DNA from: an uncultured Alphaproteobacteria bacterium
GTDB lineage: Bacteria > Pseudomonadota > Alphaproteobacteria > Micropepsales > Micropepsaceae
DNA length: 58,729 nucleotides
Direction: 5' to 3'
NCBI GenBank assembly: GCA_902825865.1
Contig: CADECX010000017.1
Location: 1 to 58,729, forward strand
The number at the start of each line of letters is the position of its first letter. Positions within the stretch are counted from its first letter, which is position 1. The position numbers and the translations under genes were made by a program. The notes below the pieces were generated by a model. The model was not told the DNA's origin. It saw only the letters and a list, made by a program, of their open reading frames with translations, and did no database searches. Below are positions 1 through 8,601 of this stretch, piece by piece.

Positions 1-1198
1 CCAACACCCGCACACCGCGTTTGAGCAAGGCATGGGCGAATTTCACATACAGCGCTTTGTCGGTTTTCAGCAGGTCGCGATAGTTGCGCGCCGGCGCATC
101 CAGGCCGAAACCGACATGGAACATCAGCTCAAAGCCGGTGACTTGGGCCTTGATACCGGCATGCTTGAGAATATCCGCAATACCCTCGCGCAGCCGCACG
201 CCATAGCGCGATGAGGTTTCATAATGCTGCTGTGTCAGCGCTTTCTGGGTCGCCACCATGGCCGCCATGGTGACGGGCTGAGAATTGAAAGTGCCGCCAT
301 GCAAGACGCCGCCCTTGACGAAGAGATCCAGCAGATCGGCGCGGCCCACAATCGCCGCCACCGGAAAACCGTTGGCGATGGCCTTGGCGAAGATGGAAAG
401 ATCGGGGGTGACGCCGAAACGCGCCTGCGCGCCCGCGCGCCCCAAACGGAAGCCGGTGATCACTTCGTCGAAAATCAGGATGGCGCCATGCTTGCGGCAA
501 GCCGCCAGCGCGCCTTGCAGATAGCCCGGCGCGGGCGCGATGGCGCCCTGGTTGCACATGGCGGGCTCCATGATCACACCCGCGACATCGCCCTTGGCCA
601 GGCGCGCTTCCAACCGCTCAAGGTTGTTCCAGCCGATCACGTCCAGGCCGGTGGCGTCCATCGCATCCTGGCCCACACTGCCCGGCACCAGCACCGGCGC
701 TTCCTCCGGTCCCGCCGCATTCTGGGCGGGCGCGGTGGACCACAGAATATTGTCGAACCAGCCGTGATAATGGCCTTCGAACTTCAGAATGGTGCGGCGC
801 CCGGTGGCGGCGCGCGCCAGACGGAAGGCGGCCTGGGCCACCTCCGAACCGGACGAGCCGAAACGGATGCGCTGGGCGCTGGGAATGCGTTCGCAGAGAA
901 TCTTGGCGGCTTCGAATTCGAGCTCAGATTGGCCGGCATAAAGAATGCCCTTCTCGACCTGCTCCTTCACCGCCTGCTGCACGGTCTTGGGCGAATGACC
1001 CAAAACCATCGCGCCCATGCCGCAATAATAGTCGATCAGCCGGTTGCCATCGGCATCGAACAGATAGGGCCCCTCGCCGCGGGTGAAGACCAGCGGCCCG
1101 CCCGCCATGCCGATGCGGAAATTGCTGTTGACCCCGCCCGCGATGGTGTTCGCGGCCTCCGCGATCAGGGCCGCGGAACGGTCGAAGGACAATGACAT
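1..1198 (-). CDS. Class-III aminotransferase (glutamate-1-semialdehyde aminomutase-like), 3' end outside window
   Basis: PLP-dependent aminotransferase of the GSA-aminomutase branch. About 399 codons are present and the C-terminus lies beyond base 1. The N-terminus starts MSLSFDRSAALIAEA and continues with the usual glycine-rich entry segment. The PLP pocket is seen in GSSGSEVAQAAFRLARA, in the acidic FDEVITGFR stretch, and in the Schiff-base lysine of SIFAKAIANGFPVAA. An AGGGGA ribosome-binding site precedes the ATG at 1198. It need not act in tetrapyrrole synthesis: many relatives are catabolic or biosynthetic omega-aminotransferases and no hem gene is nearby. It lies outside the island and is divergent from the serine hydrolase. 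Confidence 0.9.
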   Translation of the reverse strand, partial: MSLSFDRSAALIAEAANTIAGGVNSNFRIGMAGGPLVFTRGEGPYLFDADGNRLIDYYCGMGAMVLGHSPKTVQQAVKEQVEKGILYAGQSELEFEAAKILCERIPSAQRIRFGSSGSEVAQAAFRLARAATGRRTILKFEGHYHGWFDNILWSTAPAQNAAGPEEAPVLVPGSVGQDAMDATGLDVIGWNNLERLEARLAKGDVAGVIMEPAMCNQGAIAPAPGYLQGALAACRKHGAILIFDEVITGFRLGRAGAQARFGVTPDLSIFAKAIANGFPVAAIVGRADLLDLFVKGGVLHGGTFNSQPVTMAAMVATQKALTQQHYETSSRYGVRLREGIADILKHAGIKAQVTGFELMFHVGFGLDAPARNYRDLLKTDKALYVKFAHALLKRGVRVL

Positions 1199-1339
1199 GA
1201 CGATCCCCTGGTTGTTTTTATGAGTTGTAGCTTATTCCGCCAGGCTTGTATTGCCGATGTTTTTGTGCGGCGCGACGTAGACTAGCGCAAATTGACAAAA
1301 TCGCCGCTCGGCAGGAAGCTCCGAAAAAAGGGGAAAATA

Positions 1340-2533
1340 ATGCGGCACCTCACCATCGCGCTCTTGGGCGCAGCACTTCTCGCGCTTTCTCCCGTACAGG
1401 CGGCGGACTATTTTCCGCCCAAGGGCGACGGCTGGGCCAGGCAAACGCCGCAACAGGCAAAGTTCGATCCCGTCAAACTGAAGGCGGCGATCGATTACGC
1501 GATTTCCGCTGAGCTGCAATATCCGCCGGAGCTGGCCAAGGCGGCCGATATTCGCGACCTGCGCGTTTCGGTGCCGCTGAAATATGCCGGCGAGCCTCAC
1601 TCCACCCCCATCGGCCCCTTGAAGGCGCACGCGCCCGCCAACGGCATTATCATCCGTCACGGCAAAATCGTGGCGGAATGGGGCCGCACCAAGGATGTGG
1701 ACATGACCTTCTCGGTCACCAAGACATTCCTGTCCTCGGTGGCTGGTGTGGCGTTCGACAAAGGCATGATCAAGAACATCAACGACCGCGTGATCGACTA
1801 TGTGCGGCCGACGCCGGATTACATGCTGGCGCACAACCAGCCCATCACCTGGAACGACATGCTGCGCCAGCAATCGGGCTGGATCGGCACCATGTGGGGC
1901 AAGCCTTGGTGGGCGGACCGCCCCGAAGCAGGAAAACCCTGGAGTGAACTCGCCAAGGGTCCGCCGCCGGTGGGCAAGGCGTGGAAGTATAACGATGTGC
2001 GGGTGAATGCCCTGGCGCTGGCCCTCACCCATTTGTGGAAACGTCCGCTGCCCGAAGTGCTCAAGGAAAATATCGCCGATCCCATCGGCATGTCCGACAC
2101 CTGGCACTGGGAAGGTTATGACAATAGCTGGACCACCATCGACGGCAAACGCACCAAGGTGGTGAGCGGCGGCGGCCATTGGGGCGGCGGCATGTTCCTG
2201 TCGGCTTATGACCAAGCGCGGCTGGGCCTGTTGGGTCTCAACAAAGGCAAATGGAACGGCAAGGCCGTGCTATCCGACAAATGGGTTGCGATGGCCAGGA
2301 CGCCCACCGGTCCCAACCCCAATTACGGCTTCTGCAATTGGTATTTGAACACCGGCAAGAAGACCTATCCGGCGGCGCGCGAAGACAGCCTTTCCTTCAA
2401 TGGCGATGGCGCCAACATCATCTTTGTCGACTATCAGCACGACATCGTTGCCGTCGTGCGCTGGATCGACGGCGCCAAGATGAAGGAGTTCGTGCGTCTT
2501 CTGATCGAGGCGACGGGCGAGCCCGCGCCCTAA
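1340..2533 (+). CDS. Exported serine hydrolase, beta-lactamase class C / esterase family VIII-like
   Basis: Signal peptide MRHLTIALLGAALLALSPVQA, then a penicillin-binding-protein-like fold. The nucleophile motif S-x-x-K is SVTK (Ser125, Lys128), followed by a Tyr motif near residue 215 reading YND where YxN is usual, and a late GHWGGG segment in place of KTG/HxG. The start at 1340 is chosen because AAGGGG lies just upstream and the signal peptide begins there; an in-frame ATG at 1292 would only add a charged leader. About 397 aa, a normal length. The substrate cannot be told: D-amino-acid peptides, esters and lactams are all possible. It converges with the dienelactone-hydrolase-like gene, with 6 bases between stops. 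Confidence 0.88.
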   Translation: MRHLTIALLGAALLALSPVQAADYFPPKGDGWARQTPQQAKFDPVKLKAAIDYAISAELQYPPELAKAADIRDLRVSVPLKYAGEPHSTPIGPLKAHAPANGIIIRHGKIVAEWGRTKDVDMTFSVTKTFLSSVAGVAFDKGMIKNINDRVIDYVRPTPDYMLAHNQPITWNDMLRQQSGWIGTMWGKPWWADRPEAGKPWSELAKGPPPVGKAWKYNDVRVNALALALTHLWKRPLPEVLKENIADPIGMSDTWHWEGYDNSWTTIDGKRTKVVSGGGHWGGGMFLSAYDQARLGLLGLNKGKWNGKAVLSDKWVAMARTPTGPNPNYGFCNWYLNTGKKTYPAAREDSLSFNGDGANIIFVDYQHDIVAVVRWIDGAKMKEFVRLLIEATGEPAP

Positions 2534-2539
2534 ATCAAC

Positions 2540-3409
2540 TCAGCCGCCCAACATACGGCCATAGAGGACATTCAACGCCGCCCAGGCCCGTTCCGCCTCG
2601 GCCTCGTGATAGGCTTGGCCGCCTTTGACGCACCAACCGTGATTGGCCTGGTACACCTCGACCGTGGCGCTGCGGCCGCCCGCGTTGAAGGCCGCCTTGA
2701 GGTCTTCCTTCATCTGCGGATTTTGCGCGTCGTCATTCTGCGCATGGGCGATGAGATAGGCCGCGTTGGCCTTCTCGATCAAAAGATGCGGGCTGTTGGG
2801 ATTCTTGGTCACCAGCCCGTTGCCGCCATGGAAGCTGCCCACCGCCGCAACGCGGTCCGGCACCGCCGCCGCGGTGCGGAAGGACAGCGTGCCGCCCATG
2901 CAATAGCCTTGCACCCCAACCTTGCGCACCTTGTTGGTTTGCGGCTGGGCGTCGAGGAACGTCACATAGGCCTGGGCATCGTTATCGACTCCCGCATCGC
3001 TCATGGCATTGCGATAACCGGTCAGCCTGGCGCGCTGTTCGGGATTGCTGAAATCGAAATTGTCGCCGATCACCGGCGCCTTGGCCGAGCGATAGAAGGG
3101 ATTGACCACCAGCACCACATAGCCTTGGCCGGCCAGGCGGCGGCCCATGTCGCGGAAGGCGGGACGCAGGCCCATAATGTCGGGCCATACCAGAACCGCC
3201 GGCCAGCTGCCGGCGCCCGCCGGATGATAGAGAACGGAATCGGAAGTGCCGTCGGGGGTTTTCACCGCGACGTCTTTTTCCACCACATTGGATTGGGCCA
3301 AGGCGGGCGAGGCGACGACACCGGCTGTCGCCGCCGTCATCAAGCCGAAGCTGCGCCGCGAAAGCCGGGGATCGCTGACCAGGCCGGGGTGAATAAAGTC
3401 ATCGCACAT
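2540..3409 (-). CDS. Tat-exported dienelactone hydrolase family protein
   Basis: Alpha/beta hydrolase of the DLH family. A twin-arginine leader (SRRSFGLMTAATAG, cleaved near ASPALAQ) sends it to the periplasm. The nucleophile elbow is GYCMGG with Cys, as in true dienelactone hydrolases; the acid is in AHAQND and the His in NHGWC. The start at 3409 has a GGAGG site; the longer in-frame ATG at 3475 would bury the Tat signal inside the protein. About 289 aa. It lies 73 bases after the amidohydrolase on the same strand, possibly cotranscribed. The natural substrate is unknown. Confidence 0.88.
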   Translation of the reverse strand: MCDDFIHPGLVSDPRLSRRSFGLMTAATAGVVASPALAQSNVVEKDVAVKTPDGTSDSVLYHPAGAGSWPAVLVWPDIMGLRPAFRDMGRRLAGQGYVVLVVNPFYRSAKAPVIGDNFDFSNPEQRARLTGYRNAMSDAGVDNDAQAYVTFLDAQPQTNKVRKVGVQGYCMGGTLSFRTAAAVPDRVAAVGSFHGGNGLVTKNPNSPHLLIEKANAAYLIAHAQNDDAQNPQMKEDLKAAFNAGGRSATVEVYQANHGWCVKGGQAYHEAEAERAWAALNVLYGRMLGG

Positions 3410-3482
3410 GGCGTTCCTCCGTCGGGTTCTTGGACGCAGGAGCAAAGAAGCAGTTGCCGGAACTGTCAAGCGCAAGCAGGCG

Positions 3483-4334
3483 CTATTTCAGCCCGAACAG
3501 CTTTTGCGCATTGCCGTAGCGGATCTTGGCCTTCTCTTCTTCGGTCAGGCCCAGCCGGTTGAAGGCGGCCAGGGTCTGGGGCAGGGAAAGCTGCTGAAAA
3601 TCCGAGCCCAACAGCAAATGATCGATCCCGGCATTGCGCATGGTCCAGACGAATTCGTCCTGGATGGGCGAGCCGGCCGCGATGACCACCGTCCCGGATA
3701 TATCAAAATAAATATTTTCCCCGAACAGATTCTGCGCAGTGCGCGCCAGGGGAAGGATATTCCAGAAGCGGAAATTCAATCCGCCCATATGGGCGAAGAT
3801 GAATTTGGTCTTGGGCGCGTTCAGCGCCAGGTTGAAGAGCTTTTCGCTGTCCCCGGGCAGGATATTGGCATTGTCCATCATCACGACGATTCCCAATGCG
3901 CCGGCGCGCTTGACCAAGGTCAGGACGCGGGCATCGGCGGCATCGAATTTCTGGGTATGGGGATGGATTTTCAGCACTTTCGCGCCCCGCGCCGCCAGCC
4001 GTTCCAACTCAATGATGGCGGCCTCGCCGTCATAGGGGTGGACGGTGACGATCGGCAGCATGCCGGGATGCTTCCCGGCCAGCGCGATCAACGCATCATT
4101 GTTGGCGCGCGTTTGTTCGATCTTTCCGGCAAGAGCCTGATTGGGCCCGCCGAACCACATGGCGCCGAAACCCGCGACCGAAATATTGGCGGCCTTGAGT
4201 TGGGCTTCATATTCGCGAATGGAGGCTTCGCCATGCCAGAGATGGACGTGGGAATCGAAGATTTTTTCCTGGCCGAAGGCGGGCTCAAGCGCCAAGGCGA
4301 GCATTGCTGCCCAAAGCAGTGCGGTTTTTTTCAT
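3483..4334 (-). CDS. Exported metal-dependent amidohydrolase (amidohydrolase 2, TIM barrel)
   Basis: A 283-aa protein with signal peptide MKKTALLWAAMLALALEPAFG followed at once by FDSHVHLW, the HxH metal site of the amidohydrolase-2 / 2-pyrone-dicarboxylate lactonase group. Later barrel elements are KIHPHTQ, FAHMGG and LLGSDFQ, giving further His and Asp ligands. An AAGGGGTGA site lies before the ATG. These enzymes hydrolyse or decarboxylate small cyclic substrates; the exact reaction cannot be read from sequence. Its transcription may continue into the dienelactone-hydrolase-like gene. Confidence 0.87.
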   Translation of the reverse strand: MKKTALLWAAMLALALEPAFGQEKIFDSHVHLWHGEASIREYEAQLKAANISVAGFGAMWFGGPNQALAGKIEQTRANNDALIALAGKHPGMLPIVTVHPYDGEAAIIELERLAARGAKVLKIHPHTQKFDAADARVLTLVKRAGALGIVVMMDNANILPGDSEKLFNLALNAPKTKFIFAHMGGLNFRFWNILPLARTAQNLFGENIYFDISGTVVIAAGSPIQDEFVWTMRNAGIDHLLLGSDFQQLSLPQTLAAFNRLGLTEEEKAKIRYGNAQKLFGLK

Positions 4335-4447
4335 GGCTCACCCCTTCGCGCGTCGACATCTAAAGTTGTTTCCTGCCGCGCCGCCACACTAGGCCGACGC
4401 TAGTGGCGGCTTGGCATTCCCATCGTTCGCTGTGCGAACAATGAAAA

Positions 4448-4816
4448 TCACAGCAGATCAGCCATTTCATACAGCGGCCGGATTTCGATCTCGCTGGGCC
4501 CCGGCATGGGATTGGGGCAGCGCTTTACCCAAGCAACCGCCTCGTCCATGTCCTTGACCTCCCAGAGCCAGAAGCCGGCGACCAGTTCCTTGGTCTCGGC
4601 AAAAGGCCCGTCAATGACCATGCGTTTGGGCCCATTGAACGCGACCCGTTTGCCCTGAGAGGAGGGCTTAAGGCCGTCGCCGCCGCGCAGGATACCGGCC
4701 TTGATCAGCTCTTGGTTGAATTTGCCCATCGCCTCAAGCATTGCGGCGGTCTCGGGCGTGCGGACAAAGCCCTTTTCGCTGTCTTCGGTCGCCTTTACGA
4801 ACACCATCACACGCAT
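4448..4816 (-). CDS. YCII-related DGPF domain protein
   Basis: A small (122 aa) ferredoxin-like-fold protein with the signature IDGPFAETKELVAGFW; family members begin MRVMVFVKA and end in an EIRPLYE strand, as here. Such genes often sit near ECF sigma factors and the proteins may bind small ligands, but no enzymatic role is established for this group. An AGGAGA-type site lies close to the ATG. It is the last flank gene before the tRNA-Arg fragment. Confidence 0.9.
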   Translation of the reverse strand: MRVMVFVKATEDSEKGFVRTPETAAMLEAMGKFNQELIKAGILRGGDGLKPSSQGKRVAFNGPKRMVIDGPFAETKELVAGFWLWEVKDMDEAVAWVKRCPNPMPGPSEIEIRPLYEMADLL

Positions 4817-5012
4817 CGCTGTCTCCTGGGTTTGGCCTGGCCATACCGGCCCAACATCAAAACGACGAACGGGTTTTCAGGTAACCGACATTAATTCGGA
4901 AATTTTGTTGGGTGAGGAGCGGCGCGCAAATCGGGTGAGCAGGTCCGGTGGACCCGCGAAAGCAACGAACGCCGCGAGTTTGAACTAGCGGCAGCGCGGA
5001 TGTTTAAAAGAA

Positions 5013-5057
5013 TGGCGCACCCGAAGAGATTCGAACTCCTGACCCCCAGATTCGTAG
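5013..5057 (-). repeat. Distal att-like copy of the tRNA-Arg 3' part
   Basis: 45 bases identical to 46539-46583 and in the same orientation: the CCA tail, 3' acceptor strand, T arm, variable loop, 3' anticodon stem and part of the anticodon loop of tRNA-Arg(ACG). Identity stops abruptly inside the anticodon region (base 5058 differs from 46584). This is the footprint expected of a tyrosine-integrase crossover in a tRNA gene. Confidence 0.9.
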
Positions 5058-5347
5058 ATTCAACACACGTGCCGCTGTGAAACGTCCGGAGCCACCTAAG
5101 CTCCAGCTTCAATGTGCGGATCGCGCTGAAAGAAGGCTAGAAGCGGCTCAGGCTGGGAGGGACCTCGCACCCTCTTCGGATGACAATCGCCGTCTTAAAA
5201 CCGTTCTAGGGCTCCTGACTGACGATCTTTCGATCAAACAGGCTAACCCCTGAAGACCAGGGCGCCCGGTCGTGGGTCTTGAGCTGCCGATGGGAATGAT
5301 CGTCCCCCATCCGCGCCGCGACCCCCAGCTAAGCGGACCGGAGTCGA

Positions 5348-5376
5348 ATGACCGCTTTTGACCCAAAGCGGACATT
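5348..5376 (+). repeat. Palindromic intergenic repeat (AAAGCGGACA family), copy 1
   Basis: An imperfect inverted repeat of about 29 bases: an ACCGCTTTTG arm and an AAAGCGGACATT arm around a short centre. Weaker half-units (AAGCGGACC) lie just before it. The same unit recurs near 18.9, 20.8, 23.0 and 34.3 kb. Confidence 0.85.
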
Positions 5377-5443
5377 GCTGCTCCATGAGCAGGCTTTTAC
5401 GGCGTGCGGAGGGCACCTCGTTCGCCAACTCTCCATGTCGAGG

Positions 5444-6016
5444 TTAACGCATCTCCGTTGGAATCTTGTCCAGCGTCTCAATTACCAATTTGACGGGCGG
5501 GCGCTTGATGTAGCCGTCCTCATACAGCTTGGCGCGGATGGTGCCATTGCGGTCCAAGATGAGTATGACCGGACGCGGCACTCCGTAGGCGCGGCTGCCC
5601 TTTTTGTACTGGGGATCGCGCAGGCCATAACGATCAATGACCTCGGATTGCTGGTCACTCAGCAGTGGGTAACCGATCTTGTTTTCTGCAATGAATTTCG
5701 CATTGACTGCCGGGGGCTCGTAGGAAATGCCTGCCAGCCCATAGCCGCGTGCCGCAATTTCGGCGGCACCACTGTTCAAGTTTATCAACTGCAACTGGCA
5801 AAATGGGCACCAGGCGGCCGAGCGGTAGAAAAACAATACCAAACCCTGCTTTCCCATAAGGGACTGCAAAGGGCGCGGAGCGCCGGCACTGTCGACCGGC
5901 GTGCCAATGTCCGGCGCCGTAGTGCCCACCGCCGGGCCCAGATCGAAATTCGGATTAGCGGTGGCCGGCATGGAAAGGCCAAAGGCAAGCAGCAGGGCGC
6001 AAAGAAGCCGGGTCAT
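5444..6016 (-). CDS. Exported peroxiredoxin-like (AhpC/TSA) protein, SigF-type promoter
   Basis: A 190-aa thioredoxin-fold protein with a signal peptide ending PATANPNF. The active site WCPFCQLQ is a CxxC rather than the single peroxidatic Cys of classical 2-Cys Prx, so it may be a periplasmic thiol oxidoreductase or a PrxQ-like peroxidase. Conserved downstream elements are SYEPPAV, LLSDQQSEVIDRYGLRD and AYGVPRPVILILDRNG. It is a close paralog of 20900-21472. A GAGGAA site precedes the ATG, and a perfect GTAACC-N16-CGAA promoter lies at 6052-6077. It lies just downstream of the bufferin operon, which suggests a shared metal or oxidant response. Confidence 0.9.
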   Translation of the reverse strand: MTRLLCALLLAFGLSMPATANPNFDLGPAVGTTAPDIGTPVDSAGAPRPLQSLMGKQGLVLFFYRSAAWCPFCQLQLINLNSGAAEIAARGYGLAGISYEPPAVNAKFIAENKIGYPLLSDQQSEVIDRYGLRDPQYKKGSRAYGVPRPVILILDRNGTIRAKLYEDGYIKRPPVKLVIETLDKIPTEMR

Positions 6017-6051
6017 AAATTCCTCGGTTGATCGGATGTTTCAATCGCAAG

Positions 6052-6077
6052 TTCGCCGGCTCAAGGTGAGTGGTTAC
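6052..6077 (-). promoter_or_regulatory. SigF-type promoter of the secreted redoxin gene
   Basis: Minus-strand -35 GTAACC (6072-6077), spacer of exactly 16, -10 CGAA (6052-6055). The expected start of transcription is near 6045, leaving a leader of about 29 bases with a good ribosome-binding site. It matches the Caulobacter SigF consensus without mismatch. Confidence 0.8.
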
Positions 6078-6095
6078 ACGGCGCCCGGACTGAAG

Positions 6096-6572
6096 TCACA
6101 TGCGGCGGCGGTGCCAGCTCTCAAGCAGGGCATCGATCGATAGCTTGCCCGGCCCCCGCGCCAGGAGCAGGAACATGAAAGCCAACCATTGGATATGGTC
6201 CGGCCATGCTTCGGGATAGATGAAGGTCTGGATCACCAGCACCATTCCCAGCAGCGCCAGCACACTCAGCCGCGTCGCCAGGCCGACAAGAATTAGGATT
6301 GACCCACCCAACTCCATGCTGGCCGCCACATAGGCGGCAACTTGCGGCGGCAGAACCGGCACATGATATTCATTTTGAAACAGCAACAAAGTGGAATTCC
6401 AATCCGCGAGTTTCTGAGTCCCAGCACGAAAAAAGACGCTAAAAGTCGCGGCCCGGGCGACCAGGGCGATGACGCTGTAGGGAATGGCGTTCAGCAGCGC
6501 GAAAGCCCGGTCGAGCAGAGCGAGAGGATGCCGCGCGGCGCGGTAGGGCATATCTAAGACTGTCATGTTCAT
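6096..6572 (-). CDS. DoxX family membrane protein, last gene of the bufferin operon
   Basis: About 158 aa with four hydrophobic segments (AIPYSVIALVARAATFSVFF; VAAYVAASMELGGSILILVG; LSVLALLGMVLVIQTFI; WLAFMFLLLARG), the DoxX pattern. The ATG at 6572 overlaps the upstream stop as ATGA; a second ATG at 6566 is better spaced from GGAGA, so the start is one of these two. The longer open frame to 6776 lies inside the DUF2063 gene and is not used. DoxX proteins accompany DUF692/DUF2063 genes in bufferin-type operons; the biochemical role is not settled. Confidence 0.87.
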   Translation of the reverse strand: MNMTVLDMPYRAARHPLALLDRAFALLNAIPYSVIALVARAATFSVFFRAGTQKLADWNSTLLLFQNEYHVPVLPPQVAAYVAASMELGGSILILVGLATRLSVLALLGMVLVIQTFIYPEAWPDHIQWLAFMFLLLARGPGKLSIDALLESWHRRRM

Positions 6573-7330
6573 TCTCCGTGGGGTTGGGATAGGATTCGCA
6601 CAAAGGGCGCGGTGAATATTTCGTTGCGGATTGATGCCAGAGCATCGACTGGATCGGCGTGCGCCAAGGTTGCCGCCAAAGCTGCATCGGCAGTCTCGCC
6701 GCGCAGCACCGCGCCCAGGAAGGTTGCGGAGGGCATGCTTAGCGGCCGCATGGCTGCGCCTTCCTTTCCGCGCCAAATTGCGTAATTTCGGGCCTGGGGC
6801 GACATATCCAGATGCTCAAGCGAATCGGCGTCCCTGCTGTCGCAAGCATCGCGCAGCTGCTCGACGGGGTATTCCGCACTCAAGGTGACAAGCGAAGCAT
6901 CCAGTTCAACGGCAGTTTCACGGTCCAGAGCCAATAAAATCGGGGCCGTAAAGCCGGCATTGGCACAGCGCTCGATGGCATGGTCGAAGCGCGCAACGTC
7001 GGCCAAATATGGCAGGCCGCTTGCCGGCGCATAGCTTTCCAGAAAGGCAGCGAACCCGTCGCCATAATCGGTCAGGCAGGCCGTATGGGGAGGATTGTTG
7101 GCGGAGAAGGCATGGGCCGCCTGGTCAAAGAAATCCTCGCCGGTCAGCCACGCCACGGTGGGGTGTCCCAGCCGCAGCGCGTTGGCCAAGCCGGACAAGA
7201 CCGTGTTGCGATGAACCCGGAGGGCTTCCTTCACCATCACCGGATCGCCAGGGAGAAGCCGCGCCGTGCGCATGCCGCCATCCAGAAGATCGGCAGCCAG
7301 CGTGAACTGGAATTCAGCTAGCGAGAGCAT
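6569..7330 (-). CDS. bufC: DUF2063 protein, BufC/MbnC-like partner of the DUF692 enzyme
   Basis: About 253 aa. The N-terminal helical part (LAEFQFTLAADLLDGG, a DUF2063 start) is followed by a region resembling the RiPP-partner proteins of DUF692 enzymes. Known DUF692 partners bring the precursor peptide to the di/tri-iron enzyme that modifies Cys residues. The start at 7330 is chosen for its AGGAG 7 bases upstream; an ATG at 7357 has no such site. It overlaps the DUF692 gene by 17 bases and the DoxX gene by 4, so translation is coupled. The symbol is by analogy. Confidence 0.85.
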   Translation of the reverse strand: MLSLAEFQFTLAADLLDGGMRTARLLPGDPVMVKEALRVHRNTVLSGLANALRLGHPTVAWLTGEDFFDQAAHAFSANNPPHTACLTDYGDGFAAFLESYAPASGLPYLADVARFDHAIERCANAGFTAPILLALDRETAVELDASLVTLSAEYPVEQLRDACDSRDADSLEHLDMSPQARNYAIWRGKEGAAMRPLSMPSATFLGAVLRGETADAALAATLAHADPVDALASIRNEIFTAPFVRILSQPHGE

Positions 7331-8219
7331 AGAGCTGCTCCTGGTGCCAATGCTCATCCATGATCGCTTGAGCCTTGCTGGCCTCGGCCTGAAGGACGCG
7401 CAGATCCGGGATATCCGTGTCCCATTCGATCAAAGTGGGACGGGCGCCAATGGTACCGATCGTGGCTTCATAAAGTTGCCAGACGTACTGGGAGACCCGC
7501 GAGCCATGATCGTCGATCCTGAGATCGCGCCCATCCTCCAGCCGTTCCACGGTGTGGCCGGCAAGGTGGATTTCGTCAATCGATGTAGCAGGAATCGCGT
7601 CCAAGTAGGCGCGAAGACTTGATAGGGGATCGGCACCGTGGTTCTTGGCGCTGACGTAGATATTGTTGATGTCCAGCAGGATTCCGCAGCCGGTGCGCCG
7701 GACCAACTCGCCCAAGAATTCCGCTTCACTCAAGCTGCAGATGGATAACTGGAAATAGCTGGAGGGATTTTCCACCAGTAAGTTGCGCTTCAACGCCGTT
7801 TGAGCGTGATCCACATTGCGCGCGACGACCTGGAGCGCCTCCTCCGTGTAAGGCAAAGGCAGCAAATCGGGCAGATGGACGCCTTCTATGCTGCTCCAGG
7901 AAAGATGGTCAGATATCAGGCCCGGCGCATAACGCTGGATCAGGTGTGACAAGCGCTCGAGATGAGCAGCGCAGAGCCCGTCGGCTGATCCAAGCGACAA
8001 GCCAACGCCATGCAAGGAAAGGGCGTGTTCCTTGCGGATCATCTCCAGGTCATGTGCCGCGGGTTCCGCAGACATGTAGTTTTCCGGATGCACCTCCAGC
8101 CAATCGGCAACGTGACGTTCCTGGATAACGCGTGCATGGTGGGGGATGCGCAGGCCGATCCCCGCTCTTGCGGAAATCGGCCACGCATTGAAGGCGGCAC
8201 GGTGGAGGGAGCGGACCAT
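7314..8219 (-). CDS. bufB: DUF692 multinuclear iron oxidase, BufB/MbnB-like RiPP maturase
   Basis: 301 aa, TIM-barrel DUF692 family. Family motifs visible in order: GIGLRIPHH, LEVHPENYM, LSLHGVGLSLGS, SDHLSW, VENPSSYFQ, GILLDINNIYVSAKNHG, EIHLAGH, LIEWDTDIP. The His/Asp/Glu residues in these motifs are the iron ligands of MbnB and TglH. The enzyme is expected to oxidise Cys residues of the DUF2282 peptide encoded immediately upstream to thiooxazole-type metal ligands. It lies 15 bases after that gene. Full family length. Confidence 0.93.
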   Translation of the reverse strand: MVRSLHRAAFNAWPISARAGIGLRIPHHARVIQERHVADWLEVHPENYMSAEPAAHDLEMIRKEHALSLHGVGLSLGSADGLCAAHLERLSHLIQRYAPGLISDHLSWSSIEGVHLPDLLPLPYTEEALQVVARNVDHAQTALKRNLLVENPSSYFQLSICSLSEAEFLGELVRRTGCGILLDINNIYVSAKNHGADPLSSLRAYLDAIPATSIDEIHLAGHTVERLEDGRDLRIDDHGSRVSQYVWQLYEATIGTIGARPTLIEWDTDIPDLRVLQAEASKAQAIMDEHWHQEQLYALAS

Positions 8220-8234
8220 GGCGCCGACCTACTC

Positions 8235-8510
8235 CTACTTCGAGGCCATCGTGCTGCCACCCGCCAGCTTGGCGCAGGCGCCAGCCGGGAGATAGACATA
8301 CGCGGCCTTGTCGAGGTTCCTGTTGCTCTGCCCGGCGCAGGAATGGGCGCCTGCGGCGCAGTCATTCTTGCCGGCCTTGGCGACGCCATAGCACTTCTCA
8401 GAGCCCGAGGGTTTGGCCACGGGGCCGGCCTGGGCGGCGGTGATGGTCGCGGCCAGCGCAAGCGCGCCGACCAAAGAGGAAGCGGTCAAAGTGGTGCTGA
8501 GGTTCTTCAT
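8235..8510 (-). CDS. bufA: DUF2282 bufferin-type precursor peptide (BufA)
   Basis: 91-aa secreted peptide. The signal peptide ([20 protein letters not shown], cleaved near TAAQA) is followed by a small core with four cysteines (Cys40, 51, 58, 79) in the DUF2282 contexts [21 protein letters not shown] and LPAGACAKL. In the bufferin family such Cys are modified by the DUF692 enzyme to bind copper in the periplasm. A TAGGAG site precedes the ATG. The operon order bufA-bufB-bufC-doxX is intact. Copper binding here is inferred from the family. Confidence 0.92.
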   Translation of the reverse strand: MKNLSTTLTASSLVGALALAATITAAQAGPVAKPSGSEKCYGVAKAGKNDCAAGAHSCAGQSNRNLDKAAYVYLPAGACAKLAGGSTMASK

Positions 8511-8601
8511 TTTGGTCTCCTAGATTGATGTTGCGCGGTTTGATCATTCCGCTCGCTTGCTACGATGCCCGCGCGATCGCACGCGGGGAAATACCGGTGT
8601 T

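Larger units (their letters stand above)
4817..5443. other. Intergenic stretch holding the distal tRNA fragment and a palindromic repeat
   Basis: No convincing gene. The frames open here give low-complexity shadow proteins, including the typical spurious product of the AAAGCGGACA repeat. It contains the 45-bp tRNA-Arg-derived repeat (5013-5057) and one AAAGCGGACA repeat (5348-5376). The rest looks like decayed junction DNA. Confidence 0.7.

Noticed and set aside
4880..4900. GTAACC on the plus strand in the 4.8-5.4 kb gap
   Set aside because: No CGAA at 15-17 bases and no gene downstream on that strand.
5148..5222. A possible second, degenerate tRNA-like stretch downstream of the tRNA-Arg fragment
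   Set aside because: Some tRNA-like arms can be imagined on the minus strand, but the T loop lacks TTC and no cloverleaf closes.
5148..5428. ORFs with MSALGQK-type starts here and at 18789, 22756 and 34079
   Set aside because: They are translations of the palindromic AAAGCGGACA repeats, with no ribosome-binding site and no domain.
8511..8560. A separate SigF-like promoter (GTAGCA) directly before bufA
   Set aside because: The -35 has two mismatches and no CGAA follows at the right distance; the site at 8794 explains the operon better.
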